Below are positions 9,146 through 18,247 of a DNA stretch of 64,000 bases, one piece after another (the stretch's first letter is position 1; every line of letters starts with the position of its first letter). The notes below the pieces were generated by a model that saw only the letters and a list, made by a program, of their open reading frames with translations, searched no databases and had not been told where the DNA came from. The translations under genes were made by a program, and so were the position numbers. Origin of the DNA: Maribellus comscasis (GTDB lineage Bacteria; Bacteroidota; Bacteroidia; Bacteroidales; Prolixibacteraceae); NCBI RefSeq assembly GCF_009762775.1, contig NZ_CP046401.1, positions 2,170,001 through 2,234,000 on the forward strand, given 5' to 3'.

Positions 9146-10293
9146 TTCAGGGAATCATAAACCAGTTGAAGAAAATTACTAAGTTGGGATGGTTCCAACC
9201 AACGGGTAACAATTACGATTTGATTTTTTTGATCAACTACAATATAATTACCTCCAAAACCGGCTGCATAGAATATATTTTCCGGCACTCCTTCCATTTT
9301 CCGGTCTCCTTTATTCAGCCACCACATTAATCCATAGCTTTCGTTCGCCGGCGAAGATTCAGCGATCATTTTTATCCAATTCGCGGAAACAAGCTGTTGC
9401 CCATTCCAGTTTCCATTGTTCATAAAAAGCAATCCAAAGCGGGCATGATCAAGTGTATTAATAAATAAACCGCCCCCCGAGTGACCGCCTCCGCTAACCG
9501 ATTGTATTTTTATACCGTCAAGCGTTACCCACGAATTTTCATATCCAAACCACCGCCATGTAGCACTTGCTCCGATCGGATCCATTATTTTTTCTTTTAA
9601 AACCTGCGGAAGTGGTTTTCGCCAAAGCTGCAAGAGTGAATATGCCAGTACATTTACCCGCACATCGTTATATTTAAAAAACGTTCCGGGCTCGTGCATG
9701 TCACGATTCTTCCAGTCGTCGATGCCACCTTCTGCCGGAGGCCTGTCTGCCCAGTCGTGCATTCCGAACAACTCTCCGTTCCAATCCGACGACTGGTTTA
9801 GTAAATGCTCCCAGCTAATTTTTGAGTTGTGTTCGCCTTCAAAAGTAGAATCCCAAATATAATTTCCGGCTTTATCGTTTATACTTTCAACCCAACCTTC
9901 GTCGAGTGCAACACCAAATACGGTTGACAGGTAACTTTTTGTTACACTAAAAGTCATATCAACACGCTCAATATCTCCCCACTGTGCAACAATATATCCA
10001 TTCTTCAAAATTAACCCGGCAGGTCCGCCTCGTTTTTTTGTAGGCCCTGCGATAGAATGAAAAGGTTCTTTTTTAAAACCATCCAGAATTGCTATCCGTA
10101 AATCGCGTGAACCAGAGTACTCGTTTCCCTCTGCGAACTGAACAGCTTCACCCAGTTTTGTCCCATCAATATTAAATTCGGAAGGTTGCCTTGTTTTCCA
10201 GTTTGTCCCTTTTTCGGGGAAGTGAACATTCTGCGCTCCAACACTAAAAACTACAAACAAAAAGAGATAAAAGAACAGCGTAAAATTTTTCAT
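9142..10293 (-). CDS. Secreted serine hydrolase (class C beta-lactamase / esterase fold)
   Basis: 383 residues with a signal peptide (cleavage near VFSVGA-Q, residue 20). The SxxK motif is S116-V-T-K119 (TFSVTKSYLS). A YND triad follows (KYNDVRVN), and a Gly-rich GGGHSGGG segment stands where penicillin-recognising enzymes have KTG. The protein is therefore a beta-lactamase-related serine esterase or peptidase acting in the periplasm. HSG instead of KTG argues against a true beta-lactamase. It is the first gene of a two-gene unit with the MBL-fold hydrolase (4-bp overlap). Confidence 0.82.
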   Translation of the reverse strand: MKNFTLFFYLFLFVVFSVGAQNVHFPEKGTNWKTRQPSEFNIDGTKLGEAVQFAEGNEYSGSRDLRIAILDGFKKEPFHSIAGPTKKRGGPAGLILKNGYIVAQWGDIERVDMTFSVTKSYLSTVFGVALDEGWVESINDKAGNYIWDSTFEGEHNSKISWEHLLNQSSDWNGELFGMHDWADRPPAEGGIDDWKNRDMHEPGTFFKYNDVRVNVLAYSLLQLWRKPLPQVLKEKIMDPIGASATWRWFGYENSWVTLDGIKIQSVSGGGHSGGGLFINTLDHARFGLLFMNNGNWNGQQLVSANWIKMIAESSPANESYGLMWWLNKGDRKMEGVPENIFYAAGFGGNYIVVDQKNQIVIVTRWLEPSQLSNFLQLVYDSLK

Positions 10294-10452
10294 TGGTATA
10301 AAAGTTACTTATGCAATAAAACTATAAAAATAGAAAGAGATTAAAGTATTTATATTTGGCTTTATTTAATAATTTTGATTTACAATCTGAAGTAATAAAT
10401 ATTTTGTTGAAAATCTTAACTTAGTTTGTATTGCATTTACCGAAAAGTTTGA

Positions 10453-11523
10453 ATGAAAAAATTTTTCAAATACGTATCACGGGTATTCTTTTTTCTGATA
10501 TTAGTGATAGCCATTTATCTTACAACTGTAATTCTGATAGGCTTTTTCACGGATTATCATCCGGATGAAATTTCAGAACTGGAAGTTTACGGAACACAGA
10601 AACAAACTGATCCCGCGGACACTACATTTACTTTTCTTTCATGGAATATTGGTTATGCCGGTTTGGGTGCAGAAATGGATTTCTTTTACGACGGAGGAAA
10701 AAAAATACGACCAACTTCTGACCTGGTAAAAAAATATACACTTGGGATTCTCGATTTTTTAGAAACAAACGATAGTATCAATTTTGTATTATTACAGGAA
10801 GTTGACCGAAATTCTTCACGTACAAATCTTCAGGATGAACTCCGTTTGATTCAAGACCTGTTAACAAACCATTCCTCATCATTCGGATACAATTACAAAG
10901 TCCGTTTTGTTCCCATACCTTTCACAAATCCGCTGGCAAAAGTTGAAATGGGGCAGGCGATTTTTTCTAAATACCTGCCGGTTTCATCACAGCGCTACTC
11001 GTTTTACTCTGCTTATGCCTGGCCCAAGCGCCTTTTTATGCTCGACCGTTGTTTTATCGTCTCACGGTTTCAATTATCGAACGGGAAAGAACTGGTTCTT
11101 ATAAATACGCATAATTCGGCGTACGATAGCGGTGGGAAATTGAGAAATATTGAAATGCCACTAATTCGCAATTTGATGTTGGGTGAATACCGCAAAGGGA
11201 ATTATGTTGTAGCTGGCGGCGACTGGAATCAAAATCCGCCAGATTATGAACCGGAGAAATTCGAAAGCAAATATGCGACTTTCAGAGAAGAAACTCTGGA
11301 CCGCGATCTATTCCCGGATGACTGGAAAATTGCTTTCGATTCCCAAAAACCAACAAACAGAAAAATCAACACACCTTTTATTCCGGGGGAAACAGAGGTT
11401 ACCGTCATCGATTATTTTATTCTTTCTCCAAACATCGAACTGAAAAAAATAAAAACACTTCCTCTGAATTTTCAGTACTCCGATCATGAGCCTGTCTTTT
11501 TAACCGTAAAAATCAAAAGCTAA
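10453..11523 (+). CDS. Endonuclease/exonuclease/phosphatase family protein, membrane anchored
   Basis: 356 residues. One N-terminal transmembrane helix (about 12-32) is followed by a DNase I-like fold: N65 in SWNIGYAG, E116 in LLQEVDRN, a GGDWNQNP segment and H345 in YSDHEPVF. These correspond to the metal-binding and catalytic Asn, Glu, Asp/Asn and His of the superfamily. The catalytic domain should face the periplasm, where it could cut nucleic acids or phosphoesters. Members of the superfamily cannot be told apart by these motifs alone. The gene is divergent from the serine hydrolase. The region between them contains TATATTTG (10351-10358) and TAATTTTG (10370-10377), either of which could be a -7 box. 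Confidence 0.78.
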   Translation: MKKFFKYVSRVFFFLILVIAIYLTTVILIGFFTDYHPDEISELEVYGTQKQTDPADTTFTFLSWNIGYAGLGAEMDFFYDGGKKIRPTSDLVKKYTLGILDFLETNDSINFVLLQEVDRNSSRTNLQDELRLIQDLLTNHSSSFGYNYKVRFVPIPFTNPLAKVEMGQAIFSKYLPVSSQRYSFYSAYAWPKRLFMLDRCFIVSRFQLSNGKELVLINTHNSAYDSGGKLRNIEMPLIRNLMLGEYRKGNYVVAGGDWNQNPPDYEPEKFESKYATFREETLDRDLFPDDWKIAFDSQKPTNRKINTPFIPGETEVTVIDYFILSPNIELKKIKTLPLNFQYSDHEPVFLTVKIKS

Positions 11524-11590
11524 ACACATTTTCTTGAAAACAAGATAATTATCTCCAAAATATTGTCTTATATAAAAATATTTCCCCAAA

Positions 11591-11640
11591 AGCGACCGAC
11601 AAGTCGCTTTTATTTTTTATATTTGCGACCAGGTAGTCGC
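11591..11640 (+). promoter_or_regulatory. Two TetR-type operators around the promoter of the TetR-ABC operon
   Basis: Two copies of GCGAC-N6-GTCGC occur at 11592-11607 and 11625-11640, with centres 33 bp (about three helical turns) apart. The first is extended by A/T to a 6-bp arm on both sides. A TATATTTG -7 box (11618-11625) lies between them and touches the second copy, while the first covers the expected -33 position. The layout fits autorepression by the TetR protein that starts 13 bp downstream. Confidence 0.75.
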
Positions 11641-11653
11641 TTAAAATTTAAAT

Positions 11654-12310
11654 ATGCCGTTACAAACATTCTATAATCTTACAGAAGACCGGAAAAGAGA
11701 GATTTTAAAAACAGCTTACGAAGAATTTGCTTTTAATAGTTACTTAAGCGCTTCACTCTCAACCATCATAAAAAAACTGGGAGTAGCAAAGGGGAGTTTT
11801 TACCGATATTTTGAAAACAAGTTTGATTTATACTCCTATCTCATTCAAAATGCCTACGAAATGAGAATGAACCAATTAGGAAATTTATTAAATGATAAAG
11901 ACCTGAGTTTTTTTGAAATCATCCGTGAAAACTTTCGCGATAAAGTCATTTTTGATTTACAAAATCCGCTGGAAAGTATGTTTCTGTATAGTGCTCTTCA
12001 GGAAAGCAACGAGGAAGAGACGGGAACAGTAGTAAAAGATATGATAAAAAGCGTGCTGAAATTTGTTACGCAGCTCATTCAAAAATACCAGCAAAAAGGA
12101 GAACTCAGCGCCTCTGTTTCGCCGGAGGTAGCTTCCCACTTTATTTTTCAAACGCAATTGGGAATATACGAGTACCTGGCCGCATTTAAAGGAATTGACT
12201 TTAAAGAAAGTATCAAAAACGGTCGTCTTTTTTCACTTTCTGAAAAAGAAATAATGAAAGTGGTAGATGAAATGCTAACCATAATAAAATCAGGATTAAA
12301 AGCTAAATAA
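11654..12310 (+). CDS. TetR/AcrR family transcriptional regulator
   Basis: 218 residues. The N-terminal three-helix DNA-binding domain (about 10-55) includes LSTIIKKLGVAKGSFYRYF, the usual TetR recognition helix with a GSFYRYF core. The C-terminal helical part (60-218) would bind a ligand and dimerise. It is the first gene of an operon with an ABC ATPase 7 bp downstream and two permeases, a common arrangement for exporters induced by their substrate. The two palindromes just upstream are its likely binding sites. Confidence 0.9.
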   Translation: MPLQTFYNLTEDRKREILKTAYEEFAFNSYLSASLSTIIKKLGVAKGSFYRYFENKFDLYSYLIQNAYEMRMNQLGNLLNDKDLSFFEIIRENFRDKVIFDLQNPLESMFLYSALQESNEEETGTVVKDMIKSVLKFVTQLIQKYQQKGELSASVSPEVASHFIFQTQLGIYEYLAAFKGIDFKESIKNGRLFSLSEKEIMKVVDEMLTIIKSGLKAK

Positions 12311-12317
12311 CAAAAAA

Positions 12318-13187
12318 ATGATTGAAGTTAAAAATCTGGTTTACAGGTATCCTAAAAACAAGGAAGCCACTGTAAAAGACATTTCTTTCTCAATCGATAA
12401 AGGTGAAATCTTTGGGTTTCTGGGGCCCAGTGGCGCAGGGAAAAGTACAACACAAAAAATCCTGATTAAGTTGCTTACCAACTATTTGGGAGAAATTATA
12501 ATTTTAGGGCACAACCACAAAAAATCAGACAGTAGTTATTTTAACCAAATTGGTGTTTGTTTTGAGTTGCCCAACCACTATTTAAAACTTACAGCGCTTG
12601 AAAACTTAAAGTACTTTGCAGAGTTTTACAGACAAAAACCTGTTGATTTTATTCCCTTGCTGGAAAGAGTGGGCTTAGCAAAAGATGCCAATACAAAAGT
12701 GGAAAAATTCTCGAAAGGGATGAAAATGCGGCTCAATTTTGTGCGTTCTGTTATGCACAACCCTGATATTCTTTTTTTGGATGAACCCACTTCGGGGATG
12801 GACCCGGTGAATGCCCGAAAAATAAAAGATATTATTCTGGAGCAAAAACAGTTAGGCAAAACCATTTTTATTACTACTCATAACATGCACGATGCTGATG
12901 AACTTTGTGACCGGATTGCTTTTATCGTTGAAGGAGAGCTAAAGATTATCGACTCCCCAAAAAACATAAAACAAATGGGAGGAAAAAGAGTGGTTCAGGT
13001 AGAATACGAAAACGGGATTATAAAATCGCAGGAATTTTTGATGGAAGGATTAGCCGATAATTTAGATTTTATGAACATTTTACGAAAGAATCACATTCGT
13101 TCCATCCATTCAAAAGAAGCAAGCCTTGAGGATATTTTTATTCAGGTAACCGGAAAAAATCTGTTATCACATGAAAACATTGTTTAA
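12318..13187 (+). CDS. ABC transporter ATP-binding protein
   Basis: 289 residues. Walker A is GPSGAGKST (36-44) and Walker B is ILFLDEP (151-157). The signature region reads FSKGMKMRL (131-139) where LSGGQ is usual, a variant common in ABC-2 type exporter ATPases of the CcmA/YhaQ type. The switch His is in TTHNMHDADE. About 75 C-terminal residues beyond the ATPase core may contact the permeases. It energises export together with the two downstream membrane proteins, and its 3' end overlaps the first permease by 17 bp. Confidence 0.92.
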   Translation: MIEVKNLVYRYPKNKEATVKDISFSIDKGEIFGFLGPSGAGKSTTQKILIKLLTNYLGEIIILGHNHKKSDSSYFNQIGVCFELPNHYLKLTALENLKYFAEFYRQKPVDFIPLLERVGLAKDANTKVEKFSKGMKMRLNFVRSVMHNPDILFLDEPTSGMDPVNARKIKDIILEQKQLGKTIFITTHNMHDADELCDRIAFIVEGELKIIDSPKNIKQMGGKRVVQVEYENGIIKSQEFLMEGLADNLDFMNILRKNHIRSIHSKEASLEDIFIQVTGKNLLSHENIV

Positions 13188-13866
13188 AATGGTCATCTGG
13201 GATTTAAAAATCCAGGCCAGAAATCAAATTATTACAGTAGCGTTGATAATTGCCGCAATATACACAGCCATCTTTTTTCTGCTTGGGTTACGCGGGAATG
13301 ATAAGATTCTTATTGCGCTTATTTTCTCGGACCCCACTTTTATGGGATTCATTTTTACCGGCGTTTTAGTTTTATTCGAAAAAAGTTCAAACACATTACA
13401 AGCCCTGGTGGTAACTCCGGTAAAAAGCTGGCAATATTTTTATTCAAAAGCCATTTCACTGACCATAATTTCATTGATTGTTTGTTTTGCCATGATTTTT
13501 GCCAGCCATGGTTTTCACTTTAACTATTTCTATTTTTTGTCTGCCACTTTTTTATCATCCCTGCTTTTTATTTTTCTGGGATTTATCGGGGTTGCCAAAA
13601 TCAAAACATTCAACCAGTATATTATCGTAATTCCTTTATTTATTGCACCGTTCTCACTGCCTTACCTCAATTTTTTCGGGTTGACAAACTCTCCCTGGCT
13701 ATACCTATTTCCCACTCAGGCTTCATTTTTTCTTTTTGAGGGAAGTTTTGGTAAAATAACATCATTTGAAATCATATATTCTTTTGGATATATAATTCTT
13801 GCTATTGGAGTTGCACATTATTTTGCCGACCGGCTTTTTAAAAAATACATTATCAGGGGAGAATAA
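13171..13866 (+). CDS. ABC-2 type permease subunit 1
   Basis: 231 residues with about six hydrophobic segments, the first at about 18-38 and further ones near 55-68, 88-108, 118-140, 150-165 and 200-220. It begins inside the ATPase gene (17-bp overlap) and ends 2 bp before the second permease, so the set is tightly coupled. It is likely one half of a heterodimeric export channel. The substrate is unknown. The low identity typical of ABC-2 permeases means the call rests mainly on topology and context. Confidence 0.8.
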   Translation: MKTLFKMVIWDLKIQARNQIITVALIIAAIYTAIFFLLGLRGNDKILIALIFSDPTFMGFIFTGVLVLFEKSSNTLQALVVTPVKSWQYFYSKAISLTIISLIVCFAMIFASHGFHFNYFYFLSATFLSSLLFIFLGFIGVAKIKTFNQYIIVIPLFIAPFSLPYLNFFGLTNSPWLYLFPTQASFFLFEGSFGKITSFEIIYSFGYIILAIGVAHYFADRLFKKYIIRGE

Positions 13867-13868
13867 GC

Positions 13869-14579
13869 ATGAAACTGCTTCTTAAAATACTACATAACGA
13901 CCTAAAACTCATATTAAGAGATAAAAGCTTGTTAATCATGTTCTTTCTTCCTGTAATTATTATATTGGTTTGCAGGGTTGGAATCGCAGAATTGTCACAA
14001 TACATCCCGTTTTTAACCGATTATTATTGGCTCATTGTTGCCGGTTTTACTTCAGTAACTGCTTCTACTCCGGCTTTTTTAGTCGGTTTTATTTTGCTTG
14101 ATGAACGTGATGAAAACATTCATACCGTTTTAAAAATTTTGCCACTGCCTGAAAATTTTATTCTAAAAATCCGCACTATTTTTATGATGGTACTTGGCTT
14201 CGTTTTTTCTTTTTTAATTCTCGCATTTAATGGTCTGGTTTATTTCACATTCCTGAATTTGTTAACCATCTCCATTCTTTTTGCACTGATTCCTCCCGTT
14301 CTAACTTTTTCAATGCTGGCTCTGGCAAAAAACAAAATTGAAGCGGCAACTATTTACAAAGCGCTGAGTGTTGTTATCTTCCTTCCGGTAGTTGCATTCT
14401 TTACTCCGGACAACTGCGAATATTTTTTTGGAGTTATTCCATTCTTCTGGACATACAAAGCCATACAAAGTGCAGAAATATTTTCCCTTTTCTCTGTAAG
14501 TTTTTTAGCAGGAATTACAACTCATACAGCACTCGCTTTTTTCCTTTATCGTTTATTTCAAAAAAAATGGTTTAGTTAA
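13869..14579 (+). CDS. ABC-2 type permease subunit 2
   Basis: 236 residues with about six transmembrane segments and a short cytoplasmic N-terminus (MKLLLKILHNDLKLILRDKS), the usual start of ABC-2 permeases. A GFILLDERDENIHTVLKILP stretch after the second helix matches the cytoplasmic loop typical of the family. It closes the TetR-regulated operon and probably pairs with the upstream permease. Confidence 0.8.
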   Translation: MKLLLKILHNDLKLILRDKSLLIMFFLPVIIILVCRVGIAELSQYIPFLTDYYWLIVAGFTSVTASTPAFLVGFILLDERDENIHTVLKILPLPENFILKIRTIFMMVLGFVFSFLILAFNGLVYFTFLNLLTISILFALIPPVLTFSMLALAKNKIEAATIYKALSVVIFLPVVAFFTPDNCEYFFGVIPFFWTYKAIQSAEIFSLFSVSFLAGITTHTALAFFLYRLFQKKWFS

Positions 14580-14629
14580 TTCATCGTTTCATTCGCTCCC
14601 ATAAAACAAAATATTTTTATTTGAATGAT

Positions 14630-14637
14630 TATCTTTG
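14630..14637 (+). promoter_or_regulatory. Candidate -7 box for pheS
   Basis: TATCTTTG fits TAnnTTTG and lies 26 bp before the pheS ATG. No convincing -33 element was found. Confidence 0.4.
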
Positions 14638-14663
14638 TTCCTTAAATTTTTAGTTAAGTAAGA

Positions 14664-15683
14664 ATGTTAGATAAAATCAAGGCTTTACAGGAAGAAATTA
14701 AATCTGCAGTTGTTTCAAATCTGGAGGAAGTTGATGAGCTTCGTATTCGATATATCAGTAAAAAAGGAAGCATCAACAAACTGTTTGCAGACTTTAAAAA
14801 TGTTCCGGCAGAACAGAAAAAAGAAGTTGGGAAAGCCATTAACGATTTAAAAGACTTTGCGCTTGATAAGATAAACTCGCTAAAGGAATCATTTGAATCC
14901 AACGGAAACAGTGATATTGGTTCGGACCTTACTAAGCCTGGTGAACCAATGAAGTTGGGAACAAGGCATCCGCTTGCAATTGTTAAAAATGAAATTATCA
15001 GCATTTTTGGGAGATTGGGTTTTACGGTAGCGGAAGGACCCGAAATTGAGGACGACTGGCATGTTTTTTCAGCGTTGAATTTCCCACCGGAACACCCGGC
15101 CCGCGATATGCAGGATACCTTTTTTATTGAAAAAGATCCCGACGTTTTATTACGTACCCACACATCAAGTGTTCAAATTCGGGTAATGGAAAGAACACAA
15201 CCACCGATTCGGGCTATTTTCCCTGGACGGGTTTTTAGAAATGAAGCCATTTCTGCACGTTCACATTGTATCTTTCACCAAATTGAAGGTTTATATGTAG
15301 ACGAAAATGTTTCTTTTGCCGACCTGAAACAGACGTTGTTATATTTTGCCAAAGAGCTGTTTGGGGAAGATACACAAATAAGGTTACGTCCATCCTATTT
15401 TCCGTTTACAGAACCCAGCGCCGAAATGGATGTGAGCTGCTCGATTTGTGGTGGTGAAGGTTGCAATGTTTGCAAATACACCGGTTGGCTCGAGATTTTG
15501 GGCTGTGGAATGGTTGACCCTAATGTTTTGGAAGCTTGTAGTATTGATAGTAAAAAATATACCGGATTTGCATTTGGAATGGGCATCGAAAGAATTACGA
15601 TGCTTAAGTACGGAATAAAAGATATTCGTCATTTCTTTGAAAATGATGTCCGCTTTCTTAAACAATTTGAGTCTGCAACTTAA
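14664..15683 (+). CDS. pheS: Phenylalanine--tRNA ligase alpha subunit
   Basis: 339 residues, the normal length. Residues 1-85 form the N-terminal coiled coil that binds tRNA. The class II core follows: HPLAIVKNEI and TVAEGPEIEDDWHVFSALNFP (motif 1 region), DMQDTFFI, LLRTHTSSVQ, RNEAISARSHCIFHQIEGLYVD (motif 2) and GFAFGMGIERITMLKYGI (motif 3). A C-x2-C-x4-C-x2-C run (CSICGGEGCNVCKY) is present in the catalytic half, as in several bacterial PheS. With PheT, which is not in the window, it charges tRNA-Phe in the cytoplasm. It is transcribed alone and followed by a strong terminator. Confidence 0.97.
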   Translation: MLDKIKALQEEIKSAVVSNLEEVDELRIRYISKKGSINKLFADFKNVPAEQKKEVGKAINDLKDFALDKINSLKESFESNGNSDIGSDLTKPGEPMKLGTRHPLAIVKNEIISIFGRLGFTVAEGPEIEDDWHVFSALNFPPEHPARDMQDTFFIEKDPDVLLRTHTSSVQIRVMERTQPPIRAIFPGRVFRNEAISARSHCIFHQIEGLYVDENVSFADLKQTLLYFAKELFGEDTQIRLRPSYFPFTEPSAEMDVSCSICGGEGCNVCKYTGWLEILGCGMVDPNVLEACSIDSKKYTGFAFGMGIERITMLKYGIKDIRHFFENDVRFLKQFESAT

Positions 15684-15720
15684 TTTTCAGGCAATATTAT
15701 ATTTTGAACGGAAAACAAAA

Positions 15721-15742
15721 AAGACGCTGACTTCAGCGTCTT
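15721..15742 (+). terminator. Rho-independent terminator after pheS
   Basis: A perfect 9-bp stem (15721-15729 with 15734-15742), a 4-nt loop and a run of T. It can also serve the convergent lipoprotein gene. Confidence 0.85.
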
Positions 15743-15765
15743 TTTTTATATAATTTTATTATTAA

Positions 15766-16623
15766 CTAATAATGCGAATACATTGTATTAGGCGATTCGT
15801 ACCATTTCTTATTTTTTATTCCACCTGATTCCGCCCACTCTTCAAACTCGGGATAAGCATTCAAAAACAATTCCTTCTCATTCGGAATAGCAAATTTATC
15901 CGTTTCCACTTCAAGTCCCCACGGAAGATTTCTGTTCGTTAAAAAATCAGAAACAGGTACTTCAAAACTGGTCGTACTGGTTTTGGCAAAACCTCCTGTC
16001 ATTATCTCCTCATCCGTGTAAATAAAATAACTAACCCAAATATTATTGCTGCTATTTGCGAAGGAGAAATCAATTTGCCAAGAATCATCAAGTTCACTCA
16101 AATCTTTCATCCACGGACTTCCTCCGGCTGTCAGTTGCTCGCCATTAACGATGATGTTTTTATTTGCAATTCGCTTATATGTTTTGCCTGAAACTTCATA
16201 AAACATCAATCCAACCTTCACCGATAACGAGCCCCCTTTATTGTACAATTCAGACGAAACATAACCGGTAATTGTGTTCCCCTTCTTAGACAAGCCAAGT
16301 TTGGATCTAATCATTACATCGTTAAAATCATAGTCTCCTTCTGAAGGATACAAATCCTCAAACAGGGCAAAATAGTATTTGTTGTTTTTAGGATATTCCT
16401 GCATTGCTACGGCAGATTTTACAAGAGCAGTAGTTTCTTCAAGTTCATTCAAATTGATTGATTGTTCAGTTAAAGTATTCCAAATTGAAGGATCATTGAT
16501 CTCAAGAAGCTTCATTCTGTCTTTATTTGACAAACTATCTTCATCAATCTCTCCGTTATCTTTTAAACAAGCTGAAAAAAGAAAAGCTAATCCTAAAGTC
16601 AATAGTAAAAGTTTGTAACGCAT
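15766..16623 (-). CDS. LruC domain / DUF4842 lipoprotein
   Basis: 285-residue lipoprotein with lipobox LFSAC (Cys19). It carries the LruC hallmark FEDLYPSEGDYDFNDVMIRS near residues 87-106, then a beta-sandwich. The C-terminus matches DUF4842: PWGLEVETDKFAIPNEKE followed by a YPEF-EW segment and a WYESP end. Proteins of this kind are usually surface or periplasmic in Bacteroidota and Leptospira, and the DYDFND motif may bind calcium. It is a short version, since many relatives have extra N-terminal domains. It is transcribed alone, convergent with pheS. Confidence 0.75.
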   Translation of the reverse strand: MRYKLLLLTLGLAFLFSACLKDNGEIDEDSLSNKDRMKLLEINDPSIWNTLTEQSINLNELEETTALVKSAVAMQEYPKNNKYYFALFEDLYPSEGDYDFNDVMIRSKLGLSKKGNTITGYVSSELYNKGGSLSVKVGLMFYEVSGKTYKRIANKNIIVNGEQLTAGGSPWMKDLSELDDSWQIDFSFANSSNNIWVSYFIYTDEEIMTGGFAKTSTTSFEVPVSDFLTNRNLPWGLEVETDKFAIPNEKELFLNAYPEFEEWAESGGIKNKKWYESPNTMYSHY

Positions 16624-16886
16624 AGCAGAATAAATTTAGCATAAAATTAAAAATATATTATTATTTATGTTAGAAACATGTAAGTGTTTTAATTCTTTTG
16701 CTCTGTTTTCTTTGCTCAAACTCCATTTTTATTTTGTTCGCAGCGACATTTTTTAAGCCTGCAATACATAAGGAAAAGGAAGTTTCTTTTTTTTACAGAA
16801 AATACTATTTCATAAAAAAAAACGTTATTATTCCACAACAAGCAGATTAACAATAAATTAACAGAAAACAAGATTGACTCTTTTTT
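16624..16886. other. Intergenic region without a recognised gene
   Basis: AT-rich spacer between the LruC lipoprotein and the small membrane protein. The reading frame here on the minus strand is low-complexity and has no coding character. I see nothing else in it until the promoter at 16887. Confidence 0.5.
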
Positions 16887-16919
16887 TTTGGCATATTGTC
16901 TTAAAATGACATAATTTTG
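16887..16919 (+). promoter_or_regulatory. Consensus promoter of the small membrane protein
   Basis: TTTG at 16887-16890 and TAATTTTG at 16912-16919 are separated by 21 bp. The ATG at 16958 lies 39 bp downstream. Confidence 0.6.
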
Positions 16920-16957
16920 CAAAAAGATATTTGAGTCTTTTTTTAACAAGAAAGAAA

Positions 16958-17128
16958 ATGATGGAAACAAAAGCAAATCAAGACCAGATTGTTATCAAAA
17001 CAAAACCTGAGCATGAAAAGCAGAAGTTGCCAATGAATTTGATTGTATCTTTGGCGGCAGGAACAATTGCCGGGATGGCAATCATTTTTGGCCTTTTTTG
17101 GGGTGCAGAAATGTTGTTCAGCCTCTAA
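16958..17128 (+). CDS. Small single-pass membrane protein (56 residues)
   Basis: Start chosen at the ATG at 16958 (a second ATG follows immediately), after a purine-rich AAGAAAGAAA. A TTG start 27 bp upstream is less likely because it lies too close to the promoter. A charged N-terminus (about 1-28, rich in Lys, Gln and Glu) precedes one transmembrane helix (about 29-54, LIVSLAAGTIAGMAIIFGLF). It has its own consensus promoter and its own terminator, so it is a deliberate monocistronic small-protein gene. Function unknown. Confidence 0.6.
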   Translation: MMETKANQDQIVIKTKPEHEKQKLPMNLIVSLAAGTIAGMAIIFGLFWGAEMLFSL

Positions 17129-17171
17129 CCTTCAAAATTGAGGAATCTTTTAAAAAAAATATTCCATTAAG

Positions 17172-17194
17172 AAAGCTCGCTTATCGCGAGCTTT
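17172..17194 (+). terminator. Terminator after the small membrane protein gene
   Basis: A 9-bp perfect stem (17172-17180 with 17186-17194), a 5-nt loop and T-rich flanks on the right. It may also end the convergent aldo/keto reductase transcript. Confidence 0.8.
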
Positions 17195-17218
17195 TCGTTT
17201 TTTATAAATTTCTTCTCT

Positions 17219-18202
17219 TTATCTAATAATCTTATCGATTGCATTTAATTCATCTCCGGCAAAGTCAATATTTTTTAATGTAGCTACATTATCATCAATT
17301 TGTTTAACTGAACTTGCTCCTATCAAAACCGAAGTAATTCGTTTGTCCTTAAGAATCCATGCCAGAGCCATTTGAGCTAAGGATTGTCCGCGATTTTGCG
17401 CAATTTCATTTAACATCACAATCTTATCGTGAGCAGATTCAACATCTTCTTTTTTCAGGAAAACTTCGCGCGTCGCCCTTGAACCTTCAGGAATTCCGTT
17501 CAGATACTTATTGGTAAGTAAACCCTGAGCCAAGGGAGAAAATGGAATACAACCAATTCCTTCTTCTTCCAAAACATCGAGTAAACCACCCTCAACCCAA
17601 CGTTCAAACATCGAGTATTTAGGCTGATGAATTAAACAAGGTGTACCCAATTCTTTTAATATTTGTGAGGCTTCTTTTGCCATGTTAGCCGGATAATTTG
17701 ATATTCCAACATACAATGCTTTTCCTGAACGGACAGCCCTGTCAAGCGCCATCATGGTTTCTTCAAGTGGAGTATTTGGATCCGGACGGTGTGAATAAAA
17801 AATATCCACATATTCCAATCCCATTCTTTTCAAACTCTGATCAAGACTTGCCAAAACATATTTTCGGGTGCCCCACTCTCCATACGGTCCCGGCCACATA
17901 AAATAACCAGCTTTTGAAGAAATTATCAGCTCGTCGCGGTAAGCAGAGAAATCCTGCTTCAGGATTTTCCCAAAATTCTCTTCTGCCGACCCGGGAGGAG
18001 GTCCGTAATTATTGGCTAAATCGAAATGAGTTATTCCCAAATCAAATGCACGGTGTAAGATGGCACGGCCATTCTCAAAATTGTCGATTCCTCCGAAATT
18101 GTGCCATAATCCGAGCGAGATTGCCGGAAGCTTTAAACCCCATTTCCCGCAACGCTTGTAAATCATCGCATCGTAACGATTCTCTTGTGGTAGGTACGTC
18201 AT
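17219..18202 (-). CDS. mgrA: Aldo/keto reductase, L-glyceraldehyde 3-phosphate reductase type
   Basis: 327 residues with the full catalytic tetrad D61, Y66 (FDLANNYGPPPGSAEE), K97 (SSKAGYFMWPGPYGEWG) and H138 (YSHRPDPNTP). The GYxMWPGPYG segment and the N-terminal YLPQENRYDAMIYKRCGKWGL-like opening are typical of the YghZ/MgrA/Gpr group. That group reduces L-glyceraldehyde 3-phosphate and methylglyoxal with NADPH in the cytoplasm. It is transcribed alone, or with the acyltransferase gene that lies 45 bp upstream on the same strand. The exact physiological substrate is not given by sequence. Confidence 0.88.
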   Translation of the reverse strand: MTYLPQENRYDAMIYKRCGKWGLKLPAISLGLWHNFGGIDNFENGRAILHRAFDLGITHFDLANNYGPPPGSAEENFGKILKQDFSAYRDELIISSKAGYFMWPGPYGEWGTRKYVLASLDQSLKRMGLEYVDIFYSHRPDPNTPLEETMMALDRAVRSGKALYVGISNYPANMAKEASQILKELGTPCLIHQPKYSMFERWVEGGLLDVLEEEGIGCIPFSPLAQGLLTNKYLNGIPEGSRATREVFLKKEDVESAHDKIVMLNEIAQNRGQSLAQMALAWILKDKRITSVLIGASSVKQIDDNVATLKNIDFAGDELNAIDKIIR

Positions 18203-18247
18203 AATTTCAAATGTTAATTGTATAATTCTGAAGAATAAACTTTAAAA

